The translations under genes were made by a program, and so were the position numbers. A model generated the notes under the pieces. The model saw only the letters and a program-made list of their open reading frames with translations. It was not told where the DNA came from and ran no database searches. Positions 26,630 to 34,857 of a stretch of 64,000 nucleotides of DNA are shown here, in pieces. The DNA is from Pseudoalteromonas sp. Scap06 (GTDB taxonomy: Bacteria > Pseudomonadota > Gammaproteobacteria > Enterobacterales > Alteromonadaceae). Numbering within the stretch: the first letter of the stretch is position 1; each line of letters begins with the position of its first letter. The stretch spans positions 868,001 to 932,000 of the forward strand of contig NZ_CP041330.1 of NCBI RefSeq assembly GCF_013394165.1. Reading direction: 5' to 3'.

Positions 26630-27112
26630 ATGACTAATCCGAATAGATTACGCCTGCTTGATCGTATCGATATATCAATTTTAGACGTTTTGCAGCGCAA
26701 TGGTAGAATTTCAAATGTTAACCTCGCAAAGCAGGTGAATTTAAGCCCCAGTCCCTGTTTAGATAGGGTTAAACGTTTAGAGCAAGAGGGCTATATTGAA
26801 GGGTATTTCGCTAAATTAAGTGAGGAAAAACTTAATCAAAGCTTATTGGCCCATGTGCAGGTATCATTAGTTACCTCAAATACAGCCGTATTTAAAGTAT
26901 TTCGTGAACACATTCTTAAAATTAAGCAGGTTGTTGAGTGTGATATGGTAGCGGGTGGTTATGACTATTTATTAAAAATTCGCATTTCCAACATGGACGA
27001 ATACAGAGAAGTATTAGGTGATTTGGTTGATATTCCGGGAGTGGGCACACACCACACTTACATGGTAATAGAAAAAATCAAACAAGACCCTGGGCTTCGT
27101 TTAGATATATAA
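26630..27112 (+). CDS. Lrp/AsnC family regulator, probable PutR
   Basis: 160 residues. The N-terminal helix-turn-helix (RLDRIDISILDVLQRNGRIS-type region with LAKQVNLSPSPCLDRVKRLE) is classical Lrp, and the C-terminal half is the RAM effector domain (VVECDMVAGGYDYLLKIRI, DIPGVGTHHTYMVIEKIK). It is divergent from putA, the same arrangement as the PutR/BkdR-type proline-responsive activators of other proteobacteria, and an Lrp-like site lies between them. It would bind proline or a related amino acid and activate putA; this role is inferred from position. A short 5' extension (MTNPNR) precedes the usual start of similarity. Confidence 0.9.
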   Translation: MTNPNRLRLLDRIDISILDVLQRNGRISNVNLAKQVNLSPSPCLDRVKRLEQEGYIEGYFAKLSEEKLNQSLLAHVQVSLVTSNTAVFKVFREHILKIKQVVECDMVAGGYDYLLKIRISNMDEYREVLGDLVDIPGVGTHHTYMVIEKIKQDPGLRLDI

Positions 27113-27135
27113 CGCAGGTATTTTTTTAAAGATAA

Positions 27136-27191
27136 AATATAGCAGGCATAAAAAAAGCATCATATGATGCTTTTTTTATGCCTGCTATATT
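27136..27191. terminator. 56-base perfect palindrome, bidirectional terminator
   Basis: The two 28-base arms are fully complementary with the centre in CATATG. Nested within are AAAAAAAGCATC and GATGCTTTTTTT, and outer arms ATATAGCAGGCAT/ATGCCTGCTATAT. It lies between the convergent Lrp gene and the SH3 gene and gives a T run on both strands. Confidence 0.85.
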
Positions 27192-27200
27192 AAGTTAAGC

Positions 27201-27806
27201 TTATGCCCAACCTTCATAGCGTTTTCTTCGTGATAACACGATAGTTAAGATAATCCCTAAGAACAAACCTAAAAATGCAATGGCTCCACCGTAAGTAAGT
27301 AGCTGGCGTTTTTCTTTAGCGCTGGTTGCTTGTTTTAGTTGTTGTTCTTGAGAAAGCTCACCTTGTAACTGACTAATTTGTGCTAATAGTTGCGCGTTTT
27401 GTTCGGTTAACTGTGTGTTTTGCTCTTGCAGCTCAGGTAACTCAACTTGCGCTTGGCGAAGTCTATTTTGCATAGTGCTTATTTCATTATTGAGGGCTTG
27501 GTATTGTTGTTTTAAACCCGCTGATTCACTAATGAATTTAGCTTCTACCCAGCCTTCACGATCTTTATCATCTTTAACTTTTATAAAGCCATTTTGTTCA
27601 TCAGATAATAAAGTGAGTTGTGTACCTGCATCTATTGAACCAAGTAAGCGATAGTCTTTACTGGCACCTGAGCGCATGAAAGTATACAAATTATCGATTA
27701 TATAAGCTGTTTTAGCATTAGTCGGCGACGTTGATTGAGCTTCCTCTGCTTGGCTCATAAACGGGGCGGCTGTTAAAAGCAGCCATAGTAAACAGTGTTT
27801 TAGCAT
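27201..27806 (-). CDS. Periplasmic SH3-domain protein with C-terminal anchor (YgiM-like)
   Basis: 201 residues: signal peptide (MLKHCLLWLLLTAAPFMSQA), a bacterial SH3 domain at about 35-95 (YIIDNLYTFMRSGASKDYRL, VKDDKDREGWVEAKFI), a coiled coil at about 100-165 rich in Gln, Leu and Glu, then one membrane segment (LLTYGGAIAFLGLFLGIILTIVL) and a basic tail RRKRYEGWA. This order is that of the TIGR04211/YgiM family. In E. coli ygiM is next to genes of the CYTH-CHAD protein YgiF; here the CYTH-CHAD gene is the divergent neighbour, the same pairing. Function unknown, probably cell-envelope associated. Confidence 0.85.
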   Translation of the reverse strand: MLKHCLLWLLLTAAPFMSQAEEAQSTSPTNAKTAYIIDNLYTFMRSGASKDYRLLGSIDAGTQLTLLSDEQNGFIKVKDDKDREGWVEAKFISESAGLKQQYQALNNEISTMQNRLRQAQVELPELQEQNTQLTEQNAQLLAQISQLQGELSQEQQLKQATSAKEKRQLLTYGGAIAFLGLFLGIILTIVLSRRKRYEGWA

Positions 27807-28018
27807 TTATCTACCTTGTTAATCTAGCAGTGTCCGTTGTGAACGTGATTTTTATTTCGCATAAGTATATAGATAGTATGGATTTAATAGTTTAATAGCA
27901 AGACAGATATTGTAACCAGAGCATTTTGCTTGCGTGTTTATGACTAAAAAATTTGCAATATAGGGCTGCTTTGTTTATTTTGAGCACTTATTAATTTTAA
28001 GGGTAATCCGCAAGCCTA

Positions 28019-29539
28019 ATGGATACTGAGATAGAACTGAAATTTTTGGTATCAGATGACGTCATTCCACTGATCCCCTCACTAATTACTCAATTTGCAA
28101 AAACAGTCACAAACAAACCTTCTAAAAGTTTGCAAAATGCTTATTATGATACACCAAGCAGAGAGTTAAGAGCACTCGATATTGGCTTTAGAACGCGTTG
28201 TACAGACGAGCGCTGTGAGCAAACAATTAAGCTAGCTGGAGAAGTGGTCGGGGGCTTACATCAGCGCCCAGAATACAATCTTCCAATAGAAACAAACCGA
28301 CCAAATCTAATGGCGTTTGATTCATCAATTTGGCCTCACGGTATGCAAATTGATGCCATATCACAAAATCTATACCCTATTTTTAGTACTAATTTTATTC
28401 GCCGTACGTGGTTAATAGAAACCCCAAATGGTGCCAAAATTGAAGTGGTATTAGATAAAGGTGAAATTGCTGCGTCAGGTAAGGTAGAAATCATCAGCGA
28501 GCTTGAAATCGAGCTGGTTGAAGGTAGTCGTGAGGAGCTATTTGCTTTTGCAGATATATTAGTGAGCCAAAACAGCATTCGTTTAGGGCTCTATTCAAAA
28601 GCAGCAAGAGGCTATCGCCTTGCGGATGAAACACCGCTACAACCAAGTAAATCAATCGGCTTTGTTAAACTTAATAAGCAAGTCACTCAAGAGCAAGCTC
28701 TTATTGAAGCTATGGGGTTTGGAATTCGCTTTGTGCAAAAACACGAGCAATGCTACTTCGATAAGCCGAGCTTAAAAACATTAAAGCGGGTAACCGATGG
28801 CATTAGTTTAATTAGACACAACTTTTGGTTGTTTGACGATATTGTTAGTAAAGAAAGTACCGATCACCTCAGAACAGAGCTAAAGTGGTTATTAAGTGAA
28901 TTAGCATGGGTTGAAAATGCGATTCAGTTAAAAACTTATACCTCTAAGCGCCATGCTTTTTATAAAAAAATAAATAGTGCTCCTGCGTTAACGCAAGTTA
29001 TAAACGATTTAAAAGAGTTACAGCCGAGCATTGACGATATTTTTTCGCTTTTTCATAGTGCCCGCTACAACCGTTTATTGCTGAGCTTAACAACGTGGCT
29101 GATAAATAAGCAGTGGCGTAAAGATTGGAGCCAAGCAGAGCTTCAAAATGCAGAGCAACCTATTGTAGATATTGCTCATCGCTTATTTGATAAAGATTGG
29201 AAAAACTTACATCGCTTATTGCCTAAAGAGCAAAGCTTAGCAGGCAATGATTACTTAAACTTCCGCACTCAATTAGAAAATAGTTTACTCAGTGGTAACT
29301 GTTTAGGGGCACTGTTTAATAAAGATGAGCGATTAGAATTTAGGCTCCCTTGGCTGGATATTTCTCATGGGATGTATGAGTTAAGCACGCTTGATTATTT
29401 AAAACAGCTGTGTGGCGGGCAAGAAGATGCTCAACTGGCAAAAATACAACTATGGTTAGAACAAAAATCTGACTTTTTAGTTAGTGCCATGGAGCAAAGT
29501 CGACATGCTTCATTTGATACAGAACCCTATTGGCTTTAA
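28019..29539 (+). CDS. CYTH-CHAD protein, probable inorganic triphosphatase (YgiF-like)
   Basis: 506 residues. The N-terminal CYTH domain (about 1-200) starts with the diagnostic EIELKF (ExExK) and has basic and acidic tunnel residues (FRTRCTDERCEQTIKLAGE, EISE-type LEIELVEGS). The C-terminal CHAD domain (about 220-500) is helical and histidine- and lysine-rich (VQKHEQCYFDK, TSKRHAFYKK, HSARYNRLLLSL). E. coli YgiF with this layout hydrolyses inorganic triphosphate. The start codon is ATG with GGGTAAT ahead of it. The next gene starts within its stop codon. Confidence 0.85.
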   Translation: MDTEIELKFLVSDDVIPLIPSLITQFAKTVTNKPSKSLQNAYYDTPSRELRALDIGFRTRCTDERCEQTIKLAGEVVGGLHQRPEYNLPIETNRPNLMAFDSSIWPHGMQIDAISQNLYPIFSTNFIRRTWLIETPNGAKIEVVLDKGEIAASGKVEIISELEIELVEGSREELFAFADILVSQNSIRLGLYSKAARGYRLADETPLQPSKSIGFVKLNKQVTQEQALIEAMGFGIRFVQKHEQCYFDKPSLKTLKRVTDGISLIRHNFWLFDDIVSKESTDHLRTELKWLLSELAWVENAIQLKTYTSKRHAFYKKINSAPALTQVINDLKELQPSIDDIFSLFHSARYNRLLLSLTTWLINKQWRKDWSQAELQNAEQPIVDIAHRLFDKDWKNLHRLLPKEQSLAGNDYLNFRTQLENSLLSGNCLGALFNKDERLEFRLPWLDISHGMYELSTLDYLKQLCGGQEDAQLAKIQLWLEQKSDFLVSAMEQSRHASFDTEPYWL

Positions 29540-30231
29540 TGACTAAGCACTTTTGTGGCCGGACCTTGCTGCAAAAGTGCATGATTCTTTCACTTTTGTG
29601 TTTTGCTACCAATGTGTGTTCACAGCCATCTTGGCAACTTTACGAAAGTAAACAAGGGGTAAGTGTTTATTTTCAGCGTTTAACTGACGATACCTTGAAA
29701 ATGAAAGCTGAAACGGTGGTTAGCAATGTCACCGCAGAGGATTTAGTTGCTTTACTTAGTGATACCGATACAGCCCCTAGCTGGATAGAAAACATTACTA
29801 AGGTCACGTTACTCAAAATTTTAAGCCCTTCAGAAAACTTAGTTTACAGTTATATTGATAGCCCGTGGCCTGTTAGCAATAGAGATGTGATTACTTATTC
29901 GTGCTATACAAGGGTGAGTTCGTTGCAAACGCAGCTTAGTATTCACGCGCGCCCAGATTTTTTACCTAAAACTAAAGGGGTAATAAGAATAAGCACCTTA
30001 GATGCAATGTGGCTGTTAACTCAGCAGGCGAAAAATTTGCACATTAGTTATCAGGTATATGCGTTACCAGGCGGTAAGATACCCACGTGGTTAAATAATC
30101 GGATCGCCCTAAAAAGTACCCTTAAGACGCTAATAAATCTTGCTGAAATACTCACTACTAAGCAGTACATAGCAAAGCCAACCGTTATTCGCACCGGTAA
30201 TTGCACACATACCGAACCGCCGCAGTTATAA
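29539..30231 (+). CDS. Exported START-domain protein
   Basis: 230 residues from the ATG that overlaps the previous stop (TAATG), which implies coupled translation. The N-terminus contains a hydrophobic export signal (CMILSLLCFATNVCSQ), followed by a START/polyketide-cyclase-like domain: WQLYESKQGVSVYFQR, ALLSDTDTAPSWIENI, DSPWPVSNRDVITYS, and WLNNRIALKSTLKTLINLAEI. START domains bind lipids or other hydrophobic ligands; the ligand here is unknown. A clear terminator follows three bases after the stop. Confidence 0.8.
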   Translation: MTKHFCGRTLLQKCMILSLLCFATNVCSQPSWQLYESKQGVSVYFQRLTDDTLKMKAETVVSNVTAEDLVALLSDTDTAPSWIENITKVTLLKILSPSENLVYSYIDSPWPVSNRDVITYSCYTRVSSLQTQLSIHARPDFLPKTKGVIRISTLDAMWLLTQQAKNLHISYQVYALPGGKIPTWLNNRIALKSTLKTLINLAEILTTKQYIAKPTVIRTGNCTHTEPPQL

Positions 30232-30233
30232 GT

Positions 30234-30262
30234 AAAAAAGTGACCTAAGTGATCACTTTTTT
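30234..30262. terminator. Bidirectional terminator between START gene and S10 peptidase
   Basis: AAAAAAGTGA and TCACTTTTTT form a ten-pair stem around a nine-base loop, with A and T tracts that serve both convergent genes. Confidence 0.8.
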
Positions 30263-30279
30263 AAGTGGATATAAGCTAA

Positions 30280-31797
30280 TCAGTATTTAGCGGATTCACC
30301 GTCTTTGGGTAAAGACTGCATTATAAACTCGCGTAAATCGTTATTAGAACTTTCTAAATCTGCATGACGTAGATACATCATGTGGCCACTGCGGTAGCCT
30401 TTAAAGCTTAATCTATCTTGCATTTTACCACTTGGATCTAATTGCCACATGGTGTACTTGGCATCAAAGTAATTGGTTGCACCGTCAAAATAGCCCGCCT
30501 GAACCATTACACTTAAATAAGGGTTTTGAGCCATGGCTAAGCGTAAATTTTCACCGGTATTATTTCCGCTTCTGTCCCATGGGTGAACGTTACCAAATAA
30601 GTTATATTTGATATCGGTTTTGTAATTAAGCTCTTCACGAAGATAGTAGTTAATTGCAGGGGTAAAAGAGTGCAGCCATGATGTAAGCTCTGCCCAGTAA
30701 TCTGGAGACTCACCGGCATCGCGTTTATCTATGCCTAAATAGCGCGAATCCAGTCGACCAACCATTTGTCCGCGTTCACGCAACAACTCTTTCCAAAAAA
30801 ACTGTGTTGGAATATCTAAATTGTTTTGACTAACAAATGTTTCAGATAAACCCGCATATTCAGCCATTTTTTTAATAATACGACGTTTTTCGTCAGGCGC
30901 AATAAAGCCGCCTTTTGCAAGCGCAGGGATGAGCTCATTAACAGTAAACTGTTCAACTTCTGGTAATAGCTCGTCTAAATCTTTTGCTTGTAAATCGGCG
31001 TTTAATGCTTTGTGGTACCATGCAGTAGCTGCAAAGTAAGGTAGGCGGTTAGCTGATTTTACTGGTCCGTCGCGTTTAATACCGATATCGGTAGGAGAAA
31101 CGAGTACAACACCGTTAATGTACATCCACTGACTATTTTGCAGCTCATGTGCTAAACCCGATACACGAGTAGTACCATAGCTTTCACCAATTAAAAACTT
31201 TGGAGAGCGCCAACGTTCATTTCGAGATACAAAAGTATTAAGCCATTCTGCGAGGTACTTTATATCGGCATTAACGCCAAAAAATAGCTCTTTTTGTTTA
31301 TCTTTGGGTAAAAGGTTACCGTCTTTATCTTCTACAACACGTGAATAACCTGTATTTACAGGATTTACATAAACGATATCCGCTACATCTAAAACCGAAT
31401 AAGGGTTATCTTTTACACCATAAGGTTGAATTGGGTAGCCTTCGTCGTCAATTTTTAAAACACGAGGGCCGGTGTAAGCTAAATGCATCCAAACCGATGC
31501 TGAGCCTGGGCCACCATTAAATGAAATAAGTAATGGACGCTTTGTTCTGTCATCTACTTTATCGCGGGTGTAGTAAGTGTATTGAAGGGTTGCTATGGCA
31601 TCTCCCTTGTTATCCCATACCGGTTGTGTGCCTGTTGCTACCGTATAAGAAAATCGTTCGTTATTTATTTTTGCTTTGTGCTGAGTAACTACTTTACTGT
31701 CGATATCAATACGGCGTTGATTATCGGCAAACGTTGCACTTGTAAATGTAAGTGCAATTGCGGCAATGGGTAAAAATAGACTTCGACTAAATTTCAT
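30280..31797 (-). CDS. Exported S10 serine carboxypeptidase-like protein
   Basis: 505 residues with a signal peptide (MKFSRSLFLPIAAIALTFTSATFA). S10 signatures: LLISFNGGPGSASVWMH (oxyanion region), the nucleophile serine in GESYGTTR near residue 200, the acid in QAGYFDGATNYFDA near 440, and the histidine in GYRSGHMMYLRHADLE near 475. Such proteins release C-terminal amino acids at acidic pH in eukaryotes; in marine bacteria they are probably periplasmic or secreted peptidases for protein scavenging. The length is normal for the family. It is monocistronic. Confidence 0.9.
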   Translation of the reverse strand: MKFSRSLFLPIAAIALTFTSATFADNQRRIDIDSKVVTQHKAKINNERFSYTVATGTQPVWDNKGDAIATLQYTYYTRDKVDDRTKRPLLISFNGGPGSASVWMHLAYTGPRVLKIDDEGYPIQPYGVKDNPYSVLDVADIVYVNPVNTGYSRVVEDKDGNLLPKDKQKELFFGVNADIKYLAEWLNTFVSRNERWRSPKFLIGESYGTTRVSGLAHELQNSQWMYINGVVLVSPTDIGIKRDGPVKSANRLPYFAATAWYHKALNADLQAKDLDELLPEVEQFTVNELIPALAKGGFIAPDEKRRIIKKMAEYAGLSETFVSQNNLDIPTQFFWKELLRERGQMVGRLDSRYLGIDKRDAGESPDYWAELTSWLHSFTPAINYYLREELNYKTDIKYNLFGNVHPWDRSGNNTGENLRLAMAQNPYLSVMVQAGYFDGATNYFDAKYTMWQLDPSGKMQDRLSFKGYRSGHMMYLRHADLESSNNDLREFIMQSLPKDGESAKY

Positions 31798-32102
31798 AAC
31801 TAACCCTTTTTATTTTATGTACTGCAGTTATAGCGATATTTGAGTAAAAAACAAAAGTATTGAGACTAGCTGCCGATAATAATCGTTGAGTTTATGTAAT
31901 TAAGATTAATCTCAACATAGCAAACAGGCGAAATATACTTGATGTGTATGCCATACTGTAAGTTTAAGGCGATTAAAAAATTTAATTATTAATTAAGTTT
32001 TTTAAGTTATTGGTCGCTTTAATTGTTTTTAAATGGATGCTTGAGAGTGATTTATTTTTAGGTTTATTACCATAAAGGGTGAACGTAAATGAAAGGGAGT
32101 TT
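31798..32102. other. 305-base intergenic region without a gene
   Basis: AT-rich divergent promoter region of the S10 peptidase and the response regulator. It holds an inverted repeat GTTGAG/CTCAAC (31885-31890 and 31911-31916) and a run of AT-only palindromic sequence near 31975-32005. No open frame with a ribosome site was found. Confidence 0.5.
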
Positions 32103-32885
32103 ATGCAACGGGTTTTAATTGTTGAAGATAATATAAGGGTAAAACAGGTACTCAAACATATTGCTGCTCATTACCTTGATGTGCGGGTTGATTTCGCTCA
32201 GTCACTTACTCAATGTAAAAAGTTACTAAATCAAACTAGTTATTCGCTCGCGTTAGTTGATTTATCTGTTGGTGGTCAAATCGATACTGATATAACTCGC
32301 TTTACACTGTCGCAAGGTATCCCTACGTTGGTGATGACAACGCAAACAGATGAACATACACGTTTAAAAATGCTGGAATTAGGTATTATCGATTACGTCA
32401 TTAAAGATAATCGCGACTCTTATCTTTACGCCATAAAATTTGTAGCACAGTTATTGCGTAACCAGGGGCGCAAAGCGCTGGTTGTAGATAATTCCTTATT
32501 GAGCAGTAGCTTGGTTAAGCAAATGCTCGAAAAACAATTGTTTGACGTCATTACTGTTGATAATAGTGCGCAAGCTCTTCATATACTTGAGCATGATCAG
32601 GCAATCAACTTAGTGATCACTGACCATAACTTATCAGGTATGAATGGTTTTGAATTAATTAGAGCAATTCGAAATATTAAAAGCCGTGAGCAATTGGCCA
32701 TTATTGGTTTAGCTGATGTATATAGTTATGGCGTTGCTGCACGATTTATTAAATCAGGTGCGAATGACTTTTTAACTAAACCCTTCACCCATGAAGAGTT
32801 TCACTTTCGAGTGGTGCAAACTATGGAGTCAATATGGCTAAGTGATGCTCAAAAAACGGCTTTGTCTTTCGATGCGACAGAGTAA
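32103..32885 (+). CDS. Response regulator with two receiver domains and no output domain
   Basis: 260 residues from the ATG at 32103, which follows AAAGGGAG; an in-frame GTG at 32079 is less likely. Receiver 1 (about 1-115) has VLIVEDN, the phospho-acceptor in LALVDLSVGG, TT, and the lysine in YVIKDN. Receiver 2 (about 125-250) has ALVVDN, the acceptor in VITDHNLSGMNG, and FLTKPF, but the usual Thr/Ser after strand 4 is Ala (GLAD). No DNA-binding, GGDEF, EAL or HD domain follows. It may pass phosphate between partners or regulate by protein contact. No histidine kinase is adjacent. Confidence 0.88.
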   Translation: MQRVLIVEDNIRVKQVLKHIAAHYLDVRVDFAQSLTQCKKLLNQTSYSLALVDLSVGGQIDTDITRFTLSQGIPTLVMTTQTDEHTRLKMLELGIIDYVIKDNRDSYLYAIKFVAQLLRNQGRKALVVDNSLLSSSLVKQMLEKQLFDVITVDNSAQALHILEHDQAINLVITDHNLSGMNGFELIRAIRNIKSREQLAIIGLADVYSYGVAARFIKSGANDFLTKPFTHEEFHFRVVQTMESIWLSDAQKTALSFDATE

Positions 32886-32990
32886 CTTTAATCTTAAATA
32901 CATTATCAATGTGTATTTGGGAGTGTAACGGTTAGTTAAAGACGATTATTTGCGTATTTATCGACTCGCACCAATTCTGTATTTTGCTTA

Positions 32991-33021
32991 AAAAAAGCGC
33001 ACCTAAATGGTGCGCTTTTTT
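32991..33021 (+). terminator. Terminator of the response regulator, with embedded NtrC-like site
   Basis: AAAAAAGCGCACC and GGTGCGCTTTTTT form a thirteen-pair stem around TAAAT, then a T tract. The stem base contains GCACC-N5-GGTGC (32999-33013), the core of the NtrC binding consensus. Confidence 0.88.
32999..33013. promoter_or_regulatory. Probable NtrC enhancer site
   Basis: GCACC-TAAAT-GGTGC has the exact NtrC core and spacing (TGCACC-N5-GGTGCA). Its centre lies about 96 bases before the inferred glnK start site, a usual enhancer distance. A half-site GCACC at 32968-32972 lies 31 bases further upstream, about three helical turns, similar to paired NtrC sites at E. coli glnA. Confidence 0.6.
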
Positions 33022-33075
33022 GTTTTTTATATTATTTAATTTAATAACCCTCTGTTTTTATTTGTAATTTAAAGG

Positions 33076-33090
33076 TGGCACAAAGGTTGG
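33076..33090 (+). promoter_or_regulatory. Candidate sigma-54 promoter of glnK-amtB
   Basis: TGGCACAAAGGTTGG has the -24 element intact and a -12 element with GG in place of GC, 12 bases apart. It is about 50 bases before the glnK start and downstream of the NtrC-like site. Confidence 0.6.
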
Positions 33091-33139
33091 ATTGTATAGA
33101 GCAAATACAATAACAAGCTAGTGTCCTAAGGGGGCCTTT

Positions 33140-33478
33140 GTGAAAATGATCAGTGCAATAATAAAGCCATTCAAACTAGATGATGTGCGTGAAGCACTCG
33201 CTGATTTAGGCATCGAAGGAATGACCGTGGTTGACGTTAAGGGGTTTGGACGTCAAAGAGGTCATACAGAGTTATACCGTGGTGCAGAGTACCAAGTTGA
33301 CTTTATACCTAAAATTAAACTTGAAATTGCCACTCGAAGTGAAAATTGCCAACGCGTTGTAGAAACCATTACCAAAGTTGCTGGAACGGGCAAAATTGGT
33401 GACGGCAAAATTTTTGTTTACGACCTAGATCAAATCGTCCGTATTCGTACAGGCGAACTTGATGATGACGCAATTTAA
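33140..33478 (+). CDS. glnK: Nitrogen regulatory protein P-II
   Basis: 112 residues from a GTG start preceded by AAGGGGG. A small trimeric signal protein that senses 2-oxoglutarate, ATP/ADP and, through uridylylation, glutamine. The T-loop tyrosine is at position 51 in GHTELYRGAEYQ, the B-loop is KVAGTGKIGDGKIFV, and the C-terminus DQIVRIRTGELDDDAI is typical of the group. Being directly upstream of amtB with nine bases between identifies it as GlnK rather than GlnB. It would block AmtB when nitrogen is sufficient. The NtrC/sigma-54 elements upstream fit nitrogen control. Confidence 0.96.
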   Translation: MKMISAIIKPFKLDDVREALADLGIEGMTVVDVKGFGRQRGHTELYRGAEYQVDFIPKIKLEIATRSENCQRVVETITKVAGTGKIGDGKIFVYDLDQIVRIRTGELDDDAI

Positions 33479-33487
33479 GGGGGCAAC

Positions 33488-34717
33488 ATGGAAAATACAA
33501 TTATAGAGCTGAAGTTTTCGCTCGATACGTTTTACTTTTTAATTTCTGGCATCTTAGTTATGTGGATGGCAGCTGGTTTTGCAATGTTAGAAGCTGGTTT
33601 AGTGCGCTCAAAAAATACTACAGAAATCCTAACTAAAAATATCGCACTTTATTCTATCGCTTGTACTATGTTTTTGTTGGTCGGTTACAACATTATGTAT
33701 GTAGACAACGTTGAAGGCGGAATAATTCCTTCATTTGGTGGCCTAATAGGTAGTCAGGCGGCAGACGCCGATCATTCACTAGAGTCTGATTTTTTCTTCC
33801 AAGTAGTATTTGTTGCAACGGCTATGTCTATTGTATCTGGCGCCGTAGCGGAGCGTATGAAGTTATGGGCTTTCTTAGTGTTTACAGTAGTACTTACAGG
33901 ATTAATTTACCCAATTGAAGGTTACTGGACATGGGGTGGCGGCTTCCTATCTGAATTAGGCTTTGTTGATTTTGCAGGTTCTGCCATTGTCCATGCAACC
34001 GGTGCAGCTGCAGCGCTTGCGGGTGTAATTCTACTGGGTGCACGTAAAGGTAAATATGGTAAAAATGGTGAAATTTACCCAATTCCAGGTTCAAACTTGC
34101 CACTTGCTACATTGGGTACATTTATTTTATGGATGGGTTGGTTTGGCTTTAACGGTGGATCACAGTTATTAATTTCAGATAAAGAAAATGCAACTGCAGT
34201 AGGTCAAATACTACTTAACACCAATGCTGCTGCAGCTATGGGTGCAATTTCAGCCTTGTTCTTATGTAAATTATTATGGGGTAAGGCAGATTTAACCATG
34301 GTACTTAATGGCGCACTTGCAGGCTTAGTGGTTATTACTGCAGATCCATTATCACCATCACCATTAATGGCGTGTTTATATGGCCTACTAGGTGGGTCTT
34401 TGGTTGTACTAAGCATTGTGGCACTTGATAAAGTGAAAATTGACGACCCTGTAGGTGCCATCTCTGTGCATGGTGTATGTGGCATATTAGGTGTGGTATT
34501 AGTGCCGGTTACTAATGCCGAGGCTAACCTTGTGGCACAGTTAATTGGTTTACTATGTATCATTGGCTTTGTGTTTATCGCATCATTCATTGTTTGGGCA
34601 GTCTTAAAACAAACTATGGGTATTCGTGTTACCGAAGAGGAAGAGCTAAACGGTATGGATCAACATGATTGTGGTATTGATGCTTACCCAGAATTTGTTT
34701 CAGTAAGAAGTAATTAA
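33488..34717 (+). CDS. amtB: Ammonium transporter
   Basis: 409 residues, eleven predicted membrane segments, Amt/MEP/Rh fold. The N-terminal FYFLISGILVMWMAAGFAMLEAGLVR is the family signature, and the pair of pore histidines is present in FAGSAIVHATGAAAALAG and AISVHGVCGILGVVLV. There is no cleaved signal peptide, as in many non-enterobacterial Amt proteins. It conducts ammonium across the inner membrane and is regulated by GlnK, encoded directly upstream. A terminator follows 25 bases after the stop, so glnK-amtB is a two-gene operon. Confidence 0.97.
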   Translation: MENTIIELKFSLDTFYFLISGILVMWMAAGFAMLEAGLVRSKNTTEILTKNIALYSIACTMFLLVGYNIMYVDNVEGGIIPSFGGLIGSQAADADHSLESDFFFQVVFVATAMSIVSGAVAERMKLWAFLVFTVVLTGLIYPIEGYWTWGGGFLSELGFVDFAGSAIVHATGAAAALAGVILLGARKGKYGKNGEIYPIPGSNLPLATLGTFILWMGWFGFNGGSQLLISDKENATAVGQILLNTNAAAAMGAISALFLCKLLWGKADLTMVLNGALAGLVVITADPLSPSPLMACLYGLLGGSLVVLSIVALDKVKIDDPVGAISVHGVCGILGVVLVPVTNAEANLVAQLIGLLCIIGFVFIASFIVWAVLKQTMGIRVTEEEELNGMDQHDCGIDAYPEFVSVRSN

Positions 34718-34742
34718 AAGTAAAAGTATTGTGTGTTCAATC

Positions 34743-34769
34743 AAAGCCCTACTCAGTTAGGGCTTTTTT
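34743..34769 (+). terminator. amtB terminator
   Basis: AGCCCTA at 34745-34751 pairs with TAGGGCT at 34758-34764 around a six-base loop, followed by T residues. Confidence 0.85.
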
Positions 34770-34857
34770 GATTTCAGGAAGGGTTAATTTTTCAGGTGTT
34801 AGAGTAATGTGATAAGCTCCTCGCGTTAAATCAACCTTTGGAATGTATTACACTTAA

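Noticed and set aside
34204..34590. 128-codon frame antisense to amtB
   Set aside because: Mirror of a hydrophobic transporter gene, giving a Thr/Pro-rich translation with no signals.
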